Below are positions 9,585-18,602 of a stretch of DNA of 64,000 nt, in pieces (within the stretch, counting starts at the first letter, position 1; each line of letters begins with the position of its first letter). The notes beneath the pieces were generated by a model. The model made no database searches. It was not told where the DNA came from and was given only the letters and a program-made list of their open reading frames with translations. This DNA is from Paracidovorax wautersii (GTDB taxonomy: Bacteria > Pseudomonadota > Gammaproteobacteria > Burkholderiales > Burkholderiaceae_C): contig NZ_JAVIZX010000001.1 in NCBI RefSeq assembly GCF_031453675.1, forward strand, positions 930,001 to 994,000, written 5' to 3'. Position numbers and translations under genes: made by a program.

Positions 9585-11290
9585 ATTCTTTGGGGCGCCG
9601 ACACGCCCAGCACCGCCAGGCCATTGTGCAATACCTGGGCGGTGGCGGCGACCAGCGCCAGGCGTGCCTTCTTCACCGCTTCGTCGTCCACCAGGATGCG
9701 CTCGGCGTCGTAGTAGCTGTGGTAGCTGGCGGCCAGATCGCGCAGGTAGAAGGTCACGTCGTGCGGTGCCTCGCCGTCTGCGGCGGCGGTGAGCATCTCG
9801 GGGTACTTGGCCAGCTGCAGCATCAGCGCCTGGGCCTGCGGGCCGTCCAGGGCCGACAGGTCCACGTCCTTGAGCGAAGCCACGTCGCTGCCGCCGGCCT
9901 CTGCCCAGGCGCGCAGCACCGACTGGATGCGCGCATGCGCGTACTGCACGTAGTACACCGGGTTGTCGTTGTTCTGCGCCACGGCCAGGTCGACGTCGAA
10001 GGTGTATTCGGTGTCAGGCTTGCGGCTCAGAAGGAAGAAACGCACCGCGTCCTTGCTGGTCCATTCGATCAGGTCGCGCAGGGTGACGTAGCTGCCGGCG
10101 CGCTTGCTGATCTTGACCTCTTCGCCGCCCTTGACCACGCGCACCATGGTGTGCAGCACGTAGTCGGGGTAGCCCTGCGGAATGCCCACGTCGGCGGCCT
10201 GCAGGCCGGCGCGCACGCGGGCGATGGTGCCGTGGTGGTCCGTGCCCTGGATGTTCACGACCTTGGTGAAGCCGCGTTCCCACTTGGCGATGTGGTAGGC
10301 CACATCGGGCACGAAGTACGTGTACGTGCCGTCCTTCTTGCGCATCACGCGGTCCTTGTCGTCACCGTAGTCGGTGGACTTGAGCCACAGCGCGCCGTCC
10401 TGCTCGTAGGTGTGGCCGTTGGCCACCAGCCGGTTCACGGTGGCCTCGACGCGGCCGCTGGTGTACAGGCTCGATTCCAGGTAGTACTCGTCGAACTGGA
10501 GGTTGAAGGCCTGCAGGTCCTTGTCCTGCTCGTTGCGCAGGTAGGCGACCGCGAACTGGCGGATGTTGTCGTAGTCCTCGACATCGCCGTTGGCGGTGAA
10601 CTCGCGGTCGTCGGCCTTGACGGTGGCCTTGGCCTTGAAGGCCTCGGCGATGTCGGCGATGTAGTCGCCGTTGTAGAAATTCTTGGCCAGCGGGTTCTCG
10701 CTGTCGGTGGGCCAGCACGCATCGCCCGGCTTGAAGCCCTTGGCGCGCAACTGCGTGCTCTTGGTGAGCGTGTCGATCTGCACGCCTGCGTCGTTGTAAT
10801 AGAACTCGCGGTGCACCGTCCAGCCCTGGGTGCTGAACAGGTTGCAGATCGCATCGCCCAGCGCCGCCTGGCGGCCATGACCCACGTGCAGCGGGCCGGT
10901 GGGGTTGGCGGAGACGAACTCGACCAGCAGGCGCTGGCCGTTGTCCGGCTGGTAGCCGAAGCGCTCGCCCGCGGCCAGCACCTCGCGCACGATCTCTTGC
11001 TTGGCGGCGGGCTTGAGCCGGATGTTCAGGAAGCCGGGGCCGGCGATCTCGATGGCAACGACCCAGCGCGCAAAGGCGGGCGTGGCTTCCAGCGCGGCCT
11101 TGAGCTGCTCGCCCAGGGCGCGCGGGTTGAGCTTGAGCGGCTTGGCCAGCTGCATGGCGGCGGTGCAGGCGAAATCGCCGTGCGCGGCCACCTTGGGCGA
11201 TTCAAAAGCAGCGCGCCCGGCAGCGCCGGGCGACAATTTTTCCAGCTCGCCGGCCAGCGCCGCGAGCAATTCCTGTTTGACGGAGAGCAT
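9581..11290 (-). CDS. argS: arginyl-tRNA synthetase
   Basis: A 569-residue class I aminoacyl-tRNA synthetase charging tRNA-Arg. It carries the N-terminal Arg-tRNA additional domain (about 1-110), the HIGH motif as HVGHGR in [14 protein letters not shown], a KMSKS-like segment [13 protein letters not shown], and the DALR anticodon-binding domain at the C-terminus ([13 protein letters not shown] onward). The length is normal for the family. It is translationally coupled to the SPOR-domain gene. Confidence 0.97.
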   Translation of the reverse strand: MLSVKQELLAALAGELEKLSPGAAGRAAFESPKVAAHGDFACTAAMQLAKPLKLNPRALGEQLKAALEATPAFARWVVAIEIAGPGFLNIRLKPAAKQEIVREVLAAGERFGYQPDNGQRLLVEFVSANPTGPLHVGHGRQAALGDAICNLFSTQGWTVHREFYYNDAGVQIDTLTKSTQLRAKGFKPGDACWPTDSENPLAKNFYNGDYIADIAEAFKAKATVKADDREFTANGDVEDYDNIRQFAVAYLRNEQDKDLQAFNLQFDEYYLESSLYTSGRVEATVNRLVANGHTYEQDGALWLKSTDYGDDKDRVMRKKDGTYTYFVPDVAYHIAKWERGFTKVVNIQGTDHHGTIARVRAGLQAADVGIPQGYPDYVLHTMVRVVKGGEEVKISKRAGSYVTLRDLIEWTSKDAVRFFLLSRKPDTEYTFDVDLAVAQNNDNPVYYVQYAHARIQSVLRAWAEAGGSDVASLKDVDLSALDGPQAQALMLQLAKYPEMLTAAADGEAPHDVTFYLRDLAASYHSYYDAERILVDDEAVKKARLALVAATAQVLHNGLAVLGVSAPQRM

Positions 11291-11419
11291 GCACGGATTC
11301 TACGGGGCGGCCGTCATCCGCCGCGCGCCGGCCGGCGTTATGCTGAACAGCCTTGGTTGCTGGGCGCCGGGTGGCGTTCAGTCCGGGGCTGCTGTTCATC
11401 CCTACTGCAGGAGCATTAC

Positions 11420-11752
11420 ATGAAGAAACTGCTTTCCCTGATGACCGCCGCGGGCCTGGCCCTTTCGCTGTCCACCGCGACCCACGCTGCCGACGCCCCC
11501 GCGGCTGCGGCCTCTGCCCCCGCCAAGGCGCCCACGGCGCAGCAGAGCAAGATGACCGCCTGCAATGCCGACGCCAAGACCAAGGACCTCAAGGGCGACG
11601 AGCGCAAGGCCTTCATGAAGGAATGCCTCTCGGCCAACAAGCAGGAAAAACAGCAGGACAAGATGAAGACCTGCAACGCAGACGCCAAGACCAAGGCGCT
11701 CAGCGGCGACGCACGCAAGGCGTTCATGAAGGAATGCCTGAGCGGGAAGTGA
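11420..11752 (+). CDS. PsiF family periplasmic repeat protein
   Basis: A 110-residue secreted protein with a signal peptide (MKKLLSLMTAAGLALSLSTATHA) and an Ala/Pro spacer. Two copies of the PsiF repeat follow, each CNADAKTK-x-L-x-G-D-x-RKAFMKECLS (about residues 49-72 and 84-107). E. coli PsiF is phosphate-starvation inducible, but its function is unknown. A GGAG Shine-Dalgarno lies 7 bp before ATG 11420. It stands alone between argS (divergent) and a repeat element. Confidence 0.88.
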   Translation: MKKLLSLMTAAGLALSLSTATHAADAPAAAASAPAKAPTAQQSKMTACNADAKTKDLKGDERKAFMKECLSANKQEKQQDKMKTCNADAKTKALSGDARKAFMKECLSGK

Positions 11753-11875
11753 CATCCCCCTGAGGCGCTGCGCGCCTTCCCCCTTCTCTCGGCTACGCCG
11801 GGAAGGGGGACGCCGCCGGTGGCCGGGCGAAGCCCGTTCCACGGCGTCTGCTGGCATGACCTGCTCCGCGGCCTT
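11753..11875. repeat. GC-rich intergenic repeat, copy A
   Basis: Begins CATCCCCCTGAGGCGCTGCG, contains CTTCCCCCTTCTCTCG pairing with GGGAAGGGGGACG, and ends GCTCCGCGGCC. The same sequence recurs directly after the sensor-kinase gene (21313) and, more diverged, at 30518. It starts one base after the psiF stop. The stem is long enough to act as a transcription terminator. Confidence 0.7.
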
Positions 11876-11973
11876 GCGGCTCTGGGTGCACGCAAGTTGC
11901 CGGCGGATTTTGGCGGCGTCAAAGAGCGCAACGGGCATCAGCACTGCCCTTGGACTTGACGCCCCCACCTCCA

Positions 11974-12008
11974 CCCTGCATGCCTCGCGCTGCAGGGTTT
12001 TCTTTTTT
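11974..12008 (+). terminator. intrinsic terminator downstream of psiF
   Basis: A CCCTGCA/TGCAGGG stem (11974-11980 and 11991-11997) is followed by TTTTCTTTTTT. It faces the converging DUF2214 gene, whose stop begins at 12010. Confidence 0.7.
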
Positions 12009-12463
12009 CAGCGGGTGAAGACGCCGCGCGCCAGGAACACGCCCAGCAGCGGAATGAGCACCAGCAGATGCGCCTCGATCATCACCAGGCGGCGCGTGCT
12101 GCGCAGGGCCGCTTCGTCCGGCAGGGCGCCGGTGGTGCGCAGGGCCTTGCGCCAGCGCAGAAAGCGCATGGTGGGCACGATGGACATCAGTCCGATCACG
12201 ATGAACAGCGTCACTTTGGCGTGCAGCAGCGGCTGCGTGCCGTACCACGCCGCGCCCTTCATGCCCCAGACCACGCGGGCGGCGCCGGTGAGCAGTACCG
12301 CCAGGGCGGAGACGCCGTAGAGCAGGTCCACCCGCGCCAGGCGCTCGACCACGGCCGGGTTGATCCACTCCTTGCGGCACAGCGCCGCCTCACTGGCAAG
12401 GAAGGTGGCCATCATCAGGATGGTCAGCAAATGGGCATAGGCCAGCAGGGCTTCGGTGGTCAT
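12008..12463 (-). CDS. DUF2214 family membrane protein
   Basis: A 151-residue inner-membrane protein with four predicted helices (about 5-24, 47-67, 82-102 and 127-148). Conserved features include H11, E25, and RVVWGMKGAAWY before helix 3. Family function is unknown; membrane histidines and charged residues hint at a cofactor, but that is speculation. It is divergent from the FecI-like sigma gene with a 131-bp spacer. Confidence 0.8.
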   Translation of the reverse strand: MTTEALLAYAHLLTILMMATFLASEAALCRKEWINPAVVERLARVDLLYGVSALAVLLTGAARVVWGMKGAAWYGTQPLLHAKVTLFIVIGLMSIVPTMRFLRWRKALRTTGALPDEAALRSTRRLVMIEAHLLVLIPLLGVFLARGVFTR

Positions 12464-12551
12464 GGGCGCGGTTCTCGTGGGAGGGGGAATCGATGACAGG
12501 CGCGCATCCTAGCCCGGCCGTGCGGACGCGGCCAGGGGTTGGCATCAAGAC

Positions 12552-12573
12552 GATAATGAAAACCATTCTTATC
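12552..12573. promoter_or_regulatory. Fur box in front of the FecI-like sigma gene
   Basis: GATAATGAAAACCATTCTT matches the 19-bp Fur consensus GATAATGATAATCATTATC at 15 positions, and a second half-site (ATCCATTATTTAGAAT) follows. It lies 22 bp upstream of ATG 12595. The expected outcome is Fur-Fe2+ repression in iron-replete cells, as for other fecI-type genes. Confidence 0.75.
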
Positions 12574-12594
12574 CATTATTTAGAATGCGGGACC

Positions 12595-13152
12595 ATGCCG
12601 CCCCTGTCTTCCGCCACCGCCCCTGCCGAACCGATGCGACATGCACAGCAGCTGTATGCTGGGCACCATGCCTGGCTGCTGTCGCGCCTGCAGGCCCGGC
12701 TGCGCAACCTGGCCGAGGCGCAGGACGTGGCTTCCGAGACCTTCCTGCGCGTGTTGGCCGCACCCCAGCCCGTTGTGGTGCAGGAGCCCCGCGCGTTTCT
12801 CACCACCATCGCCAAGCGGCTGCTGTTCACGCTGTGGCGGCGCCGTGAGCTGGAGCGCGCCTATGCCGAGACCCTGGCACTGCAGCCGGAAGAGTTCGCG
12901 CACTCGCCCGAAGACCGCATCCTGCTGCTGGAAACGCTCGAATACATCGCCCAAACGCTGGACGGCCTGCCGCTCAAGGCGCGCCAGGCGTTTCTGCTCA
13001 GCCAAGTCGACGGACTGACGTACGCCGCCATCGCGCAGCAGCTAGGCATTTCCCAGAGCACGGTGCGGCGCCACATGGCCGAAGGCTTCCGCCGCATCGC
13101 GCGGGCGCTGGTGCGGCAGCAGGCCGGCGTCCCTCTGCCGTGCGTCGCGTGA
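12595..13152 (+). CDS. FecI-like ECF sigma factor (iron starvation)
   Basis: A 185-residue sigma-70 group IV factor. Region 2 covers YAGHHAWLLSRLQARLRNLAEAQDVASETFLRVL, and region 4 has the HTH YAAIAQQLGISQSTVRRHM. Its family directs transcription of a cognate TonB-dependent receptor when the receptor signals through FecR. The start at 12595 lies directly behind the Fur box; an in-frame ATG upstream would overlap the operator. The stop overlaps the fecR start (TGATG). Confidence 0.88.
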   Translation: MPPLSSATAPAEPMRHAQQLYAGHHAWLLSRLQARLRNLAEAQDVASETFLRVLAAPQPVVVQEPRAFLTTIAKRLLFTLWRRRELERAYAETLALQPEEFAHSPEDRILLLETLEYIAQTLDGLPLKARQAFLLSQVDGLTYAAIAQQLGISQSTVRRHMAEGFRRIARALVRQQAGVPLPCVA

Positions 13153-14210
13153 TGGCCGGGCGCTGCGCCGCTCCCGGCGACAGCGCGGCGGCGCTGGACG
13201 CCGCCACCGAGGCGGCTATCGGCTGGCTGGTGACCTTGGGCTCGGGCGAGGTGCAAGCCTGCGAGCGCCGCAGTTTCGAGCGCTGGCTGGCGGCCCACCC
13301 GCAGCACCGACAGGCCTGGAACGCCCTGAACCAGCCACTGGCACAGCTGCTGGACCCGTTGCGGCCCGCAGCGGCGGCCGCATCCGCATCCGCATCTGGA
13401 TTGCACACCCCCGCCGCCGCACCGCCCGGCCGCCTGATGGGCGACGCGCTGGCCCGCGCGGAGGCGCGCACGCGGCGGCGGCGCCAGGTGCTGCTGCGCG
13501 GCGCCCTCGGCGTGGGCGGGGTGGCGGTGGGCGCGGCGCTGCTCGCCGACCGCTTTGCGCCGCTGGGCGGCTGGAGCGCGGATCTGCGCACCGCCACGGG
13601 TGAGCGGCGTGACTTCGCGCTGCCCGACGGCAGCACGGTGACGCTGGATGCGCGCTCCGCGGCCGACCTGCACTTTGCCGGCGGCCAACGCACGGTCGTC
13701 CTGCGCCAGGGGGCGCTGATGGCGCAGGCCGCGCCAGCGCGCCACGCGCCGGGCGGCGCGCCGTTCATCGTGCGCACCGCGCAGGGGCAGGTGCAGGCGC
13801 TGGGCACGCGCTTCGTGGTGCGGCAGGAGGTCACGCACACCCAGGTGGGCATGCTGGAGCACAGCGTCGCCATCACCACGCCGGCAGGAGACCGCCTGCA
13901 GCTGGACGAGGGCCAGAGCGCGCGCTTCGGCGGCCCCGGCGGCATCGAGCGCACGCCGCAGTCGCCAGTGGCCGCCAGCGCCTGGCAGCGCGGCATGCTG
14001 GAAGCCCATGACCTGCCGCTGGGCGAGGTGGTGCAGGCACTGCGTGCCTACCGCCCGGGTTTCATCCGCGTATCGCCCCAGGCGGCAGCGCTGCGCGTGT
14101 ACGGCACCTACGCGCTGGACGACACCGACCGCGCCCTGGCCGCGCTCGCGGAGACGCTGCCGGTGCAGGTGCGCGTGTACCAGCGCGGCTGGCTGGTGCG
14201 CATCGAGTGA
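13152..14210 (+). CDS. FecR family transmembrane sigma regulator
   Basis: A 352-residue regulator that links an outer-membrane receptor to the FecI-type sigma factor. It has an N-terminal cytoplasmic anti-sigma domain (DUF4880-like: EAAIGWLVTLGSGEVQACER, FERWLAAHPQHRQAWN, residues 20-65). A membrane helix lies near residue 120 (GALGVGGVAVGAALLA). The periplasmic FecR domain (TATGERRDFALPDGSTVTLD onward) and a C-terminal STN-like domain follow. ATG 13152 overlaps the sigma stop; the upstream in-frame GTG 13140 is less likely. Confidence 0.88.
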   Translation: MAGRCAAPGDSAAALDAATEAAIGWLVTLGSGEVQACERRSFERWLAAHPQHRQAWNALNQPLAQLLDPLRPAAAAASASASGLHTPAAAPPGRLMGDALARAEARTRRRRQVLLRGALGVGGVAVGAALLADRFAPLGGWSADLRTATGERRDFALPDGSTVTLDARSAADLHFAGGQRTVVLRQGALMAQAAPARHAPGGAPFIVRTAQGQVQALGTRFVVRQEVTHTQVGMLEHSVAITTPAGDRLQLDEGQSARFGGPGGIERTPQSPVAASAWQRGMLEAHDLPLGEVVQALRAYRPGFIRVSPQAAALRVYGTYALDDTDRALAALAETLPVQVRVYQRGWLVRIE

Positions 14211-14222
14211 GCGCGAACAAAG

Positions 14223-14281
14223 GCAAAAGTGCCTCCCGCGCCCGATGGGAAAGCGCATGAAGCTATTCATTTGATAGCAAA
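14223..14281. repeat. AGCGCTT/AGCTAT dispersed repeat, copy before the TonB receptor
   Basis: AAAGTGCCTCCCGCGCCCG, then GGGAAAGCGCATGAAGCTAT and TCATTTGATAGCAAA, align in order and spacing with the copies at 3502 and 24511. The copy starts about 12 bp after the fecR stop. Confidence 0.55.
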
Positions 14282-14376
14282 TCCGCCGGCGCGAAAAAAA
14301 GATGAACACTTTTCTTCGCCCGCGCGACAAGCCAGGGAGACCGCTTTTCATCCCTGTATCTGTCGAGAGAAACCGC

Positions 14377-16795
14377 ATGCCGCTTCCCTGCCCCCTGCCC
14401 TTGCGCGCCCTGTCCATCGCCACCCTGCCTGCGCATTCAACGCCCAGGCCCAGTCCCCCGCCCCGTCGGCCCCGCCTTCCGCCGCCACCGCGCCGGCCGT
14501 GCGCAGCTACGACCTGCCCGCCCAGCCGCTGGGCAGCGCGCTGGCGCGCATCGCGGCCGACCAGGGCCAGCAGATCAGCATCGACGCCGAACTGGTACGC
14601 GGCCGCACCGCCCCCGCCGTGCACGGCAGCTACACCCCCGAGCAGGCGGCCCGCGCGGCCCTGGCCGGCAGCGGGCTGGCGCTGACGCATACCGGGCGCG
14701 GCAACTGGGGGCTTGCCCCTGCCCCGGCGCCCTCCGTCGCTATGCCTGCGGCACCCGCCACCGGCGCCCACGCCCTGCCGGCGGTGACGGTGTCCGGCAA
14801 GGCCGAGGGTTCGACCACGGAGGGCACGGGCTCCTACACCACCTGGTCCACCAGCAGTTCGACCCGGCTCAACCTGACCCCGCAGGAGACGCCGCAGCCC
14901 ATCTCGGTCATCACGCGCCAGCGCATGGACGACCAGGCCCTCGTCGGCCTGAACGACATCATGGATGCCACGCCGGGCATCACCGTCAAGGCGTTCGGCG
15001 TGGGCGGCGACGGCCCGCAGATCTGGGCGCGCGGCGCCAGCATCACCAACTTCCAGATCGACGGCATCCCCAGCTCCACGTCGATGAGCAACTACCTGCA
15101 GAGCAGCGTGCTGTACGACCGCGTGGAAGTGGTCAAGGGCGCCACCGGCATGATGAGCGGACTGGGCACGCCGTCGGCCACCATCAACTGATCCGCAAGC
15201 GCCCCACGAAGGAGGCGCAGGCCAGCGTGACGGCCGAGGCGGGCAACTGGTCGCGCTACGGCACGGGGGCCGACCTGTCGCGCCCCTTGAACGACGACGG
15301 CTCCGTGCGCGGCCGCCTGGTGGCCGACTTCAAGCGCCAGGGCGCGTGGACGGACAACTACCGCCAGGACTACAGCGTGCTCTACGGGATCGTCGAGGCC
15401 GACCTGGGCCCGCGCACGCTGCTCACCGTGGGCGCCACGCACATCCAGCGCGACACGGACGCGCCGATCCGCGCCTTCCCCATCCTCTACGACAACGGCG
15501 TGCCCACCGGCGCCCGCCCTTCGGACGGCAAGGCGCCCGACTGGACCTATTACAACCACCAGCACGACAGCGTGTTCGGCTCGCTGGAGCACACCTTCGG
15601 CTCGGGCTGGAGCGCCAAGGCCGAGCTGACGCATGCGCGCTATACCTACGACGCCGTGATCGCCTCGCTCGGCGGCACCATCAACCAGGCCGGCACCGGC
15701 CTCTATGCGCAAAGCCCCCTGTGGGCCAACACGGCGCACCAGAGCAGCCTGGACGCCTACGTGACCGGGCCGTTCTCACTGCTCGGGCGCCGGCATGAGC
15801 TGATCGGCGGCGTCACGCTGTCGCGCGTGGCGCAGGACAGCCCCAGCTACCCTGTGGTGCGCCAGAACGTGCGCGGCATCTTCGGCTGGGCCGATCCGGT
15901 GCCAGCGCCCACGTTCCCGCAGACCGGCGAAAGCGAATCGACGGAATACCAGTACGGCGCCTATCTCAGCGCGCGCCTGCAGCTCAGCGACGCCACCAGC
16001 CTGCTGGCCGGCGGGCGCCTGACGAGCTGGAAGCGCGACACCCGCGGCCTGACCTACGCCAGCGGCGCGGTGACGCAGGCGCACGCCCGCGAGAACAGCG
16101 TGTTCATTCCGTACCTGGGCATCGTCCACGCGCTGAACGACACCTACTCGCTGTATGCCAGCTACACCAAGATCTTCCGCCCGCAGGACGCCGCCACGCT
16201 GCGCAACACCCTGAGCGGCGAGATGGCCCCGGAAGAAGGCGTGAGCTACGAGGCCGGCATCAAAGCCAGCTTCCAGGGCGGCGCGCTGACGTCCAGCCTG
16301 TCGCTGTTCCGCACCCAGCAGGACAACCTGGCGCTGTGGAACGCGGCCCTCTTCACGTATGAAGCCGTGAACGACGCCACCACCGAGGGCGTGGAGCTGG
16401 AGCTGAACGGCCAGCTCACGCCCGGCTGGCAGTTCGGCGCCGGCTACACCTACAGCGAAAGCCACAACCAGGCGGGCAAGCGCATCATGACGCGCATTCC
16501 GCGCAACACCGTCAAGCTGTTCACCACCTACCGCCTGCCGGGCGACTGGCACCGCCTCACGCTGGGCGGCGGCGCCAACTGGGAAACCCGCACGGGCGAC
16601 CCGCTGGCCACCTACACGCAGAACAGCTACGCCGTGGTCAACCTGATGGCGCGCTACGAGGTGACGCCGCAGCTCACGCTGAGCGCCCACCTGAACAACG
16701 CGCTGGACAAGCGCTACTACGCCGCGCTGGCCGGCGGCTCGGGCATGTTCGGTGCGCCGCGCAACTTCATGCTGTCGATGAAGTACAGGTTCTGA
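14377..16795 (+). pseudogene. TonB-dependent siderophore receptor with two frame breaks
   Basis: The sequence reads as a roughly 800-residue FecA-type outer-membrane receptor, but in three frames. The signal peptide starts at ATG 14377 (MPLPCPLPLRALSIATL). At about 14430 one base is missing (CTGCC where CTGGCC would give L-A-C-A-F-N-A-Q-A-Q). The middle frame then carries an STN signalling domain (YDLPAQPLGSALARIAADQG) and the plug domain to about 15185. At 15187 a missing C (AACTG for AACCTG) creates a TGA after GLGTPSATIN. The barrel resumes with LIRKRPTKEAQASVTAEAG and ends in FMLSMKYRF. All conserved blocks are intact, so the lesions are recent or are sequencing errors. The STN domain fits signalling to the adjacent FecR/FecI pair. 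The siderophore is unknown. Confidence 0.85.
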
Positions 16796-16842
16796 CCGGC
16801 GCCGGGCGCCCCGCGGTGGCACGGCGGGGCGGCGGGCATGCA

Positions 16843-16935
16843 AAAAAGTGAGCAGCCAGCGCTTGATAGGAATTGATTTCAACTAAAAAAGCATTTGAAA
16901 CCTATATCTGACAAGCGCTGGCTGCTCTTTATTTT
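16843..16935. terminator. long inverted repeat between receptor and dctA, probable bidirectional terminator
   Basis: GAGCAGCCAGCGCTTG (16850-16865) is perfectly inverted as CAAGCGCTGGCTGCTC (16912-16927). Inside, GATAGG...TTTCAA pairs imperfectly with TTGAAA...CCTATATC. The right arm is followed by TTTATTTT, and the left arm is preceded by AAAAAA (a T-run on the minus strand). The arms resemble half-copies of the dispersed AGCGCTT repeat placed head to head. Confidence 0.65.
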
Positions 16936-16974
16936 GACGACGCATGGCCACCGCGCAAGCGTCGCCCCACCCCA

Positions 16975-17010
16975 AGAAAAAAGCGGTGCGGCCCCGAAGG
17001 TCCGCACCGC
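16975..17010 (-). terminator. intrinsic terminator of dctA
   Basis: On the minus strand, downstream of the dctA stop at 17040, a GCGGTGCGG/CCGCACCGC stem (17010-16983) is followed by TTTTTTC. Confidence 0.8.
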
Positions 17011-17039
17011 CTTTGGCAGTGGACAGGTCGTGCGGCCGA

Positions 17040-18389
17040 TCAGGCGGGCGTGGCGACCGGCGTGGCTTCTTCCGCCACGGTCACGGGCAGGGGCAGCGGC
17101 TCGCCGTTCAGGGCGGCATCCAGGCGCTCGTGGTCCAGCGCGTTTTCCCAGCGCGAGACGACCACGGTGGCCACGGCGTTGCCGATGAAGTTGGTCAGCG
17201 AACGGCACTCGGACATGAAGCGGTCCACGCCCAGGATCAGCGCCATGCCGGCCACGGGCACTTCGGGCACCACGGCCAGGGTGGCGGCCAGGGTGATGAA
17301 GCCGGCGCCGGTCACGCCGGCTGCGCCCTTGGACGACAGCATGGCGACCAGCAGCAGCGCGATCTGGTGGCCCAGCGTCAGGTGCGTGTCGGTGGCCTGG
17401 GCGATGAACAGGGCGGCCAGCGTCATGTAGATGTTGGTGCCGTCCAGGTTGAACGAGTAGCCGGTGGGGACCACTAGGCCGACGACGGACTTCTTGCAGC
17501 CGGCGCGTTCCATCTTCTCCATCAGCGACGGCAGGGCCGACTCGGACGACGACGTGCCCAGCACCAGCAGCAGCTCGGCCTTCAGGTACTTGATGAGCTT
17601 GATGACCGAGAAGCCGCAGGCACGGGCCACCGCGCCGAGAATGACCAGCACGAACAGCAGCGAGGTGATGTAGAACGTGGCGACCAGTTCGGCCAGGTTC
17701 AGCAGCGAGCCCAGGCCGAACTTGCCGATGGTGAAGGCCATGGCACCGAAGGCGCCGATGGGCGCGGCCTTCATGACGATGTTGACCAGCTTGAACACCG
17801 GCACCGTCAGCGATTCCAGGAAGTTGTACACCGGCTTGCCGGCGTTGCCCGACAGCGCCAGCGCCACGCCGAAGAGCACGGCCACCAGCAGCACCTGCAG
17901 GATGTTGTCGCCCACGAAGGGGCTGACCAGCGTCTTGGGAATGATGTCCATGACGAAGCCGGTCAGGGTCATGTCGTGCGACTTGGCGACGTAGGAACTG
18001 ACTTCCTTCTGGTCCAGATCGGCCGGGTTGATGTGCATGCCGGCGCCCGGCTGCATCACATTCGCGACGATCATGCCGATCACCAGCGCCAGCGTGGAGA
18101 AGGTCAGGAAGTACGCCATGGCCTTGCCGAACACGCGGCCCACGCTGCTGAGCTGCGTCATGCCGGCGATGCCGGTGACGATGGTCAGGAAGATCACCGG
18201 GGCGATGATCATCTTGATCAGCTTGATGAACGCGTCGCCCAGCGGCTTGAGCGCGGCGCCGTAGGCGGGCTCGAAGTGGCCGAGCAGCACGCCCAGGATG
18301 ATGGCGACCACCACCTGGAAGTACAGCTGGCGGTAGAACGGCAGGGGCAGCCGCGGGTGGCGGATGTCCGCGGTGGGAATGGCATGCAT
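17040..18389 (-). CDS. dctA: C4-dicarboxylate:cation symporter DctA
   Basis: A 449-residue inner-membrane transporter of the DAACS family, importing succinate, fumarate and malate with H+ or Na+. Helices begin at [20 protein letters not shown]. The conserved serine-rich hairpin is [20 protein letters not shown], and the substrate/cation site is [20 protein letters not shown], followed by [12 protein letters not shown] chose the ATG at 18389 because AGGAG lies 7 bp upstream and similarity starts there. It is divergent from a hybrid sensor kinase with a 213-bp shared upstream region, which suggests local control in response to its substrates. Confidence 0.96.
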   Translation of the reverse strand: MHAIPTADIRHPRLPLPFYRQLYFQVVVAIILGVLLGHFEPAYGAALKPLGDAFIKLIKMIIAPVIFLTIVTGIAGMTQLSSVGRVFGKAMAYFLTFSTLALVIGMIVANVMQPGAGMHINPADLDQKEVSSYVAKSHDMTLTGFVMDIIPKTLVSPFVGDNILQVLLVAVLFGVALALSGNAGKPVYNFLESLTVPVFKLVNIVMKAAPIGAFGAMAFTIGKFGLGSLLNLAELVATFYITSLLFVLVILGAVARACGFSVIKLIKYLKAELLLVLGTSSSESALPSLMEKMERAGCKKSVVGLVVPTGYSFNLDGTNIYMTLAALFIAQATDTHLTLGHQIALLLVAMLSSKGAAGVTGAGFITLAATLAVVPEVPVAGMALILGVDRFMSECRSLTNFIGNAVATVVVSRWENALDHERLDAALNGEPLPLPVTVAEEATPVATPA

Positions 18390-18602
18390 GGGGCAGTCTC
18401 CTGGATCGGGGTGAGGCACCACCAGGGTGCTTCGAGGGTGCCGGTTGTACTGCTGGCCGCCGCCGGGGCCGATAACCTATTGGTATTAGCCGCCGCGGCG
18501 CCCCTCGGGGCGCGCGCGCCCACCTAGGGAAAGCCCTAGGGTGCTGCGGCCTGCCAAGGGCCGACGCCCGCCCCGTTCACCCGCCTCGCGGACAATCGCC
18601 CG

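Noticed and set aside
18428..18443. A sigma-54-like -24/-12 element upstream of dctA (GGCAC, 5 bp, AAGCA)
   Set aside because: The GG/GC spacing fits, but the -12 half lacks the TTGC core, and no sigma-54 activator lies nearby. Too weak to call.
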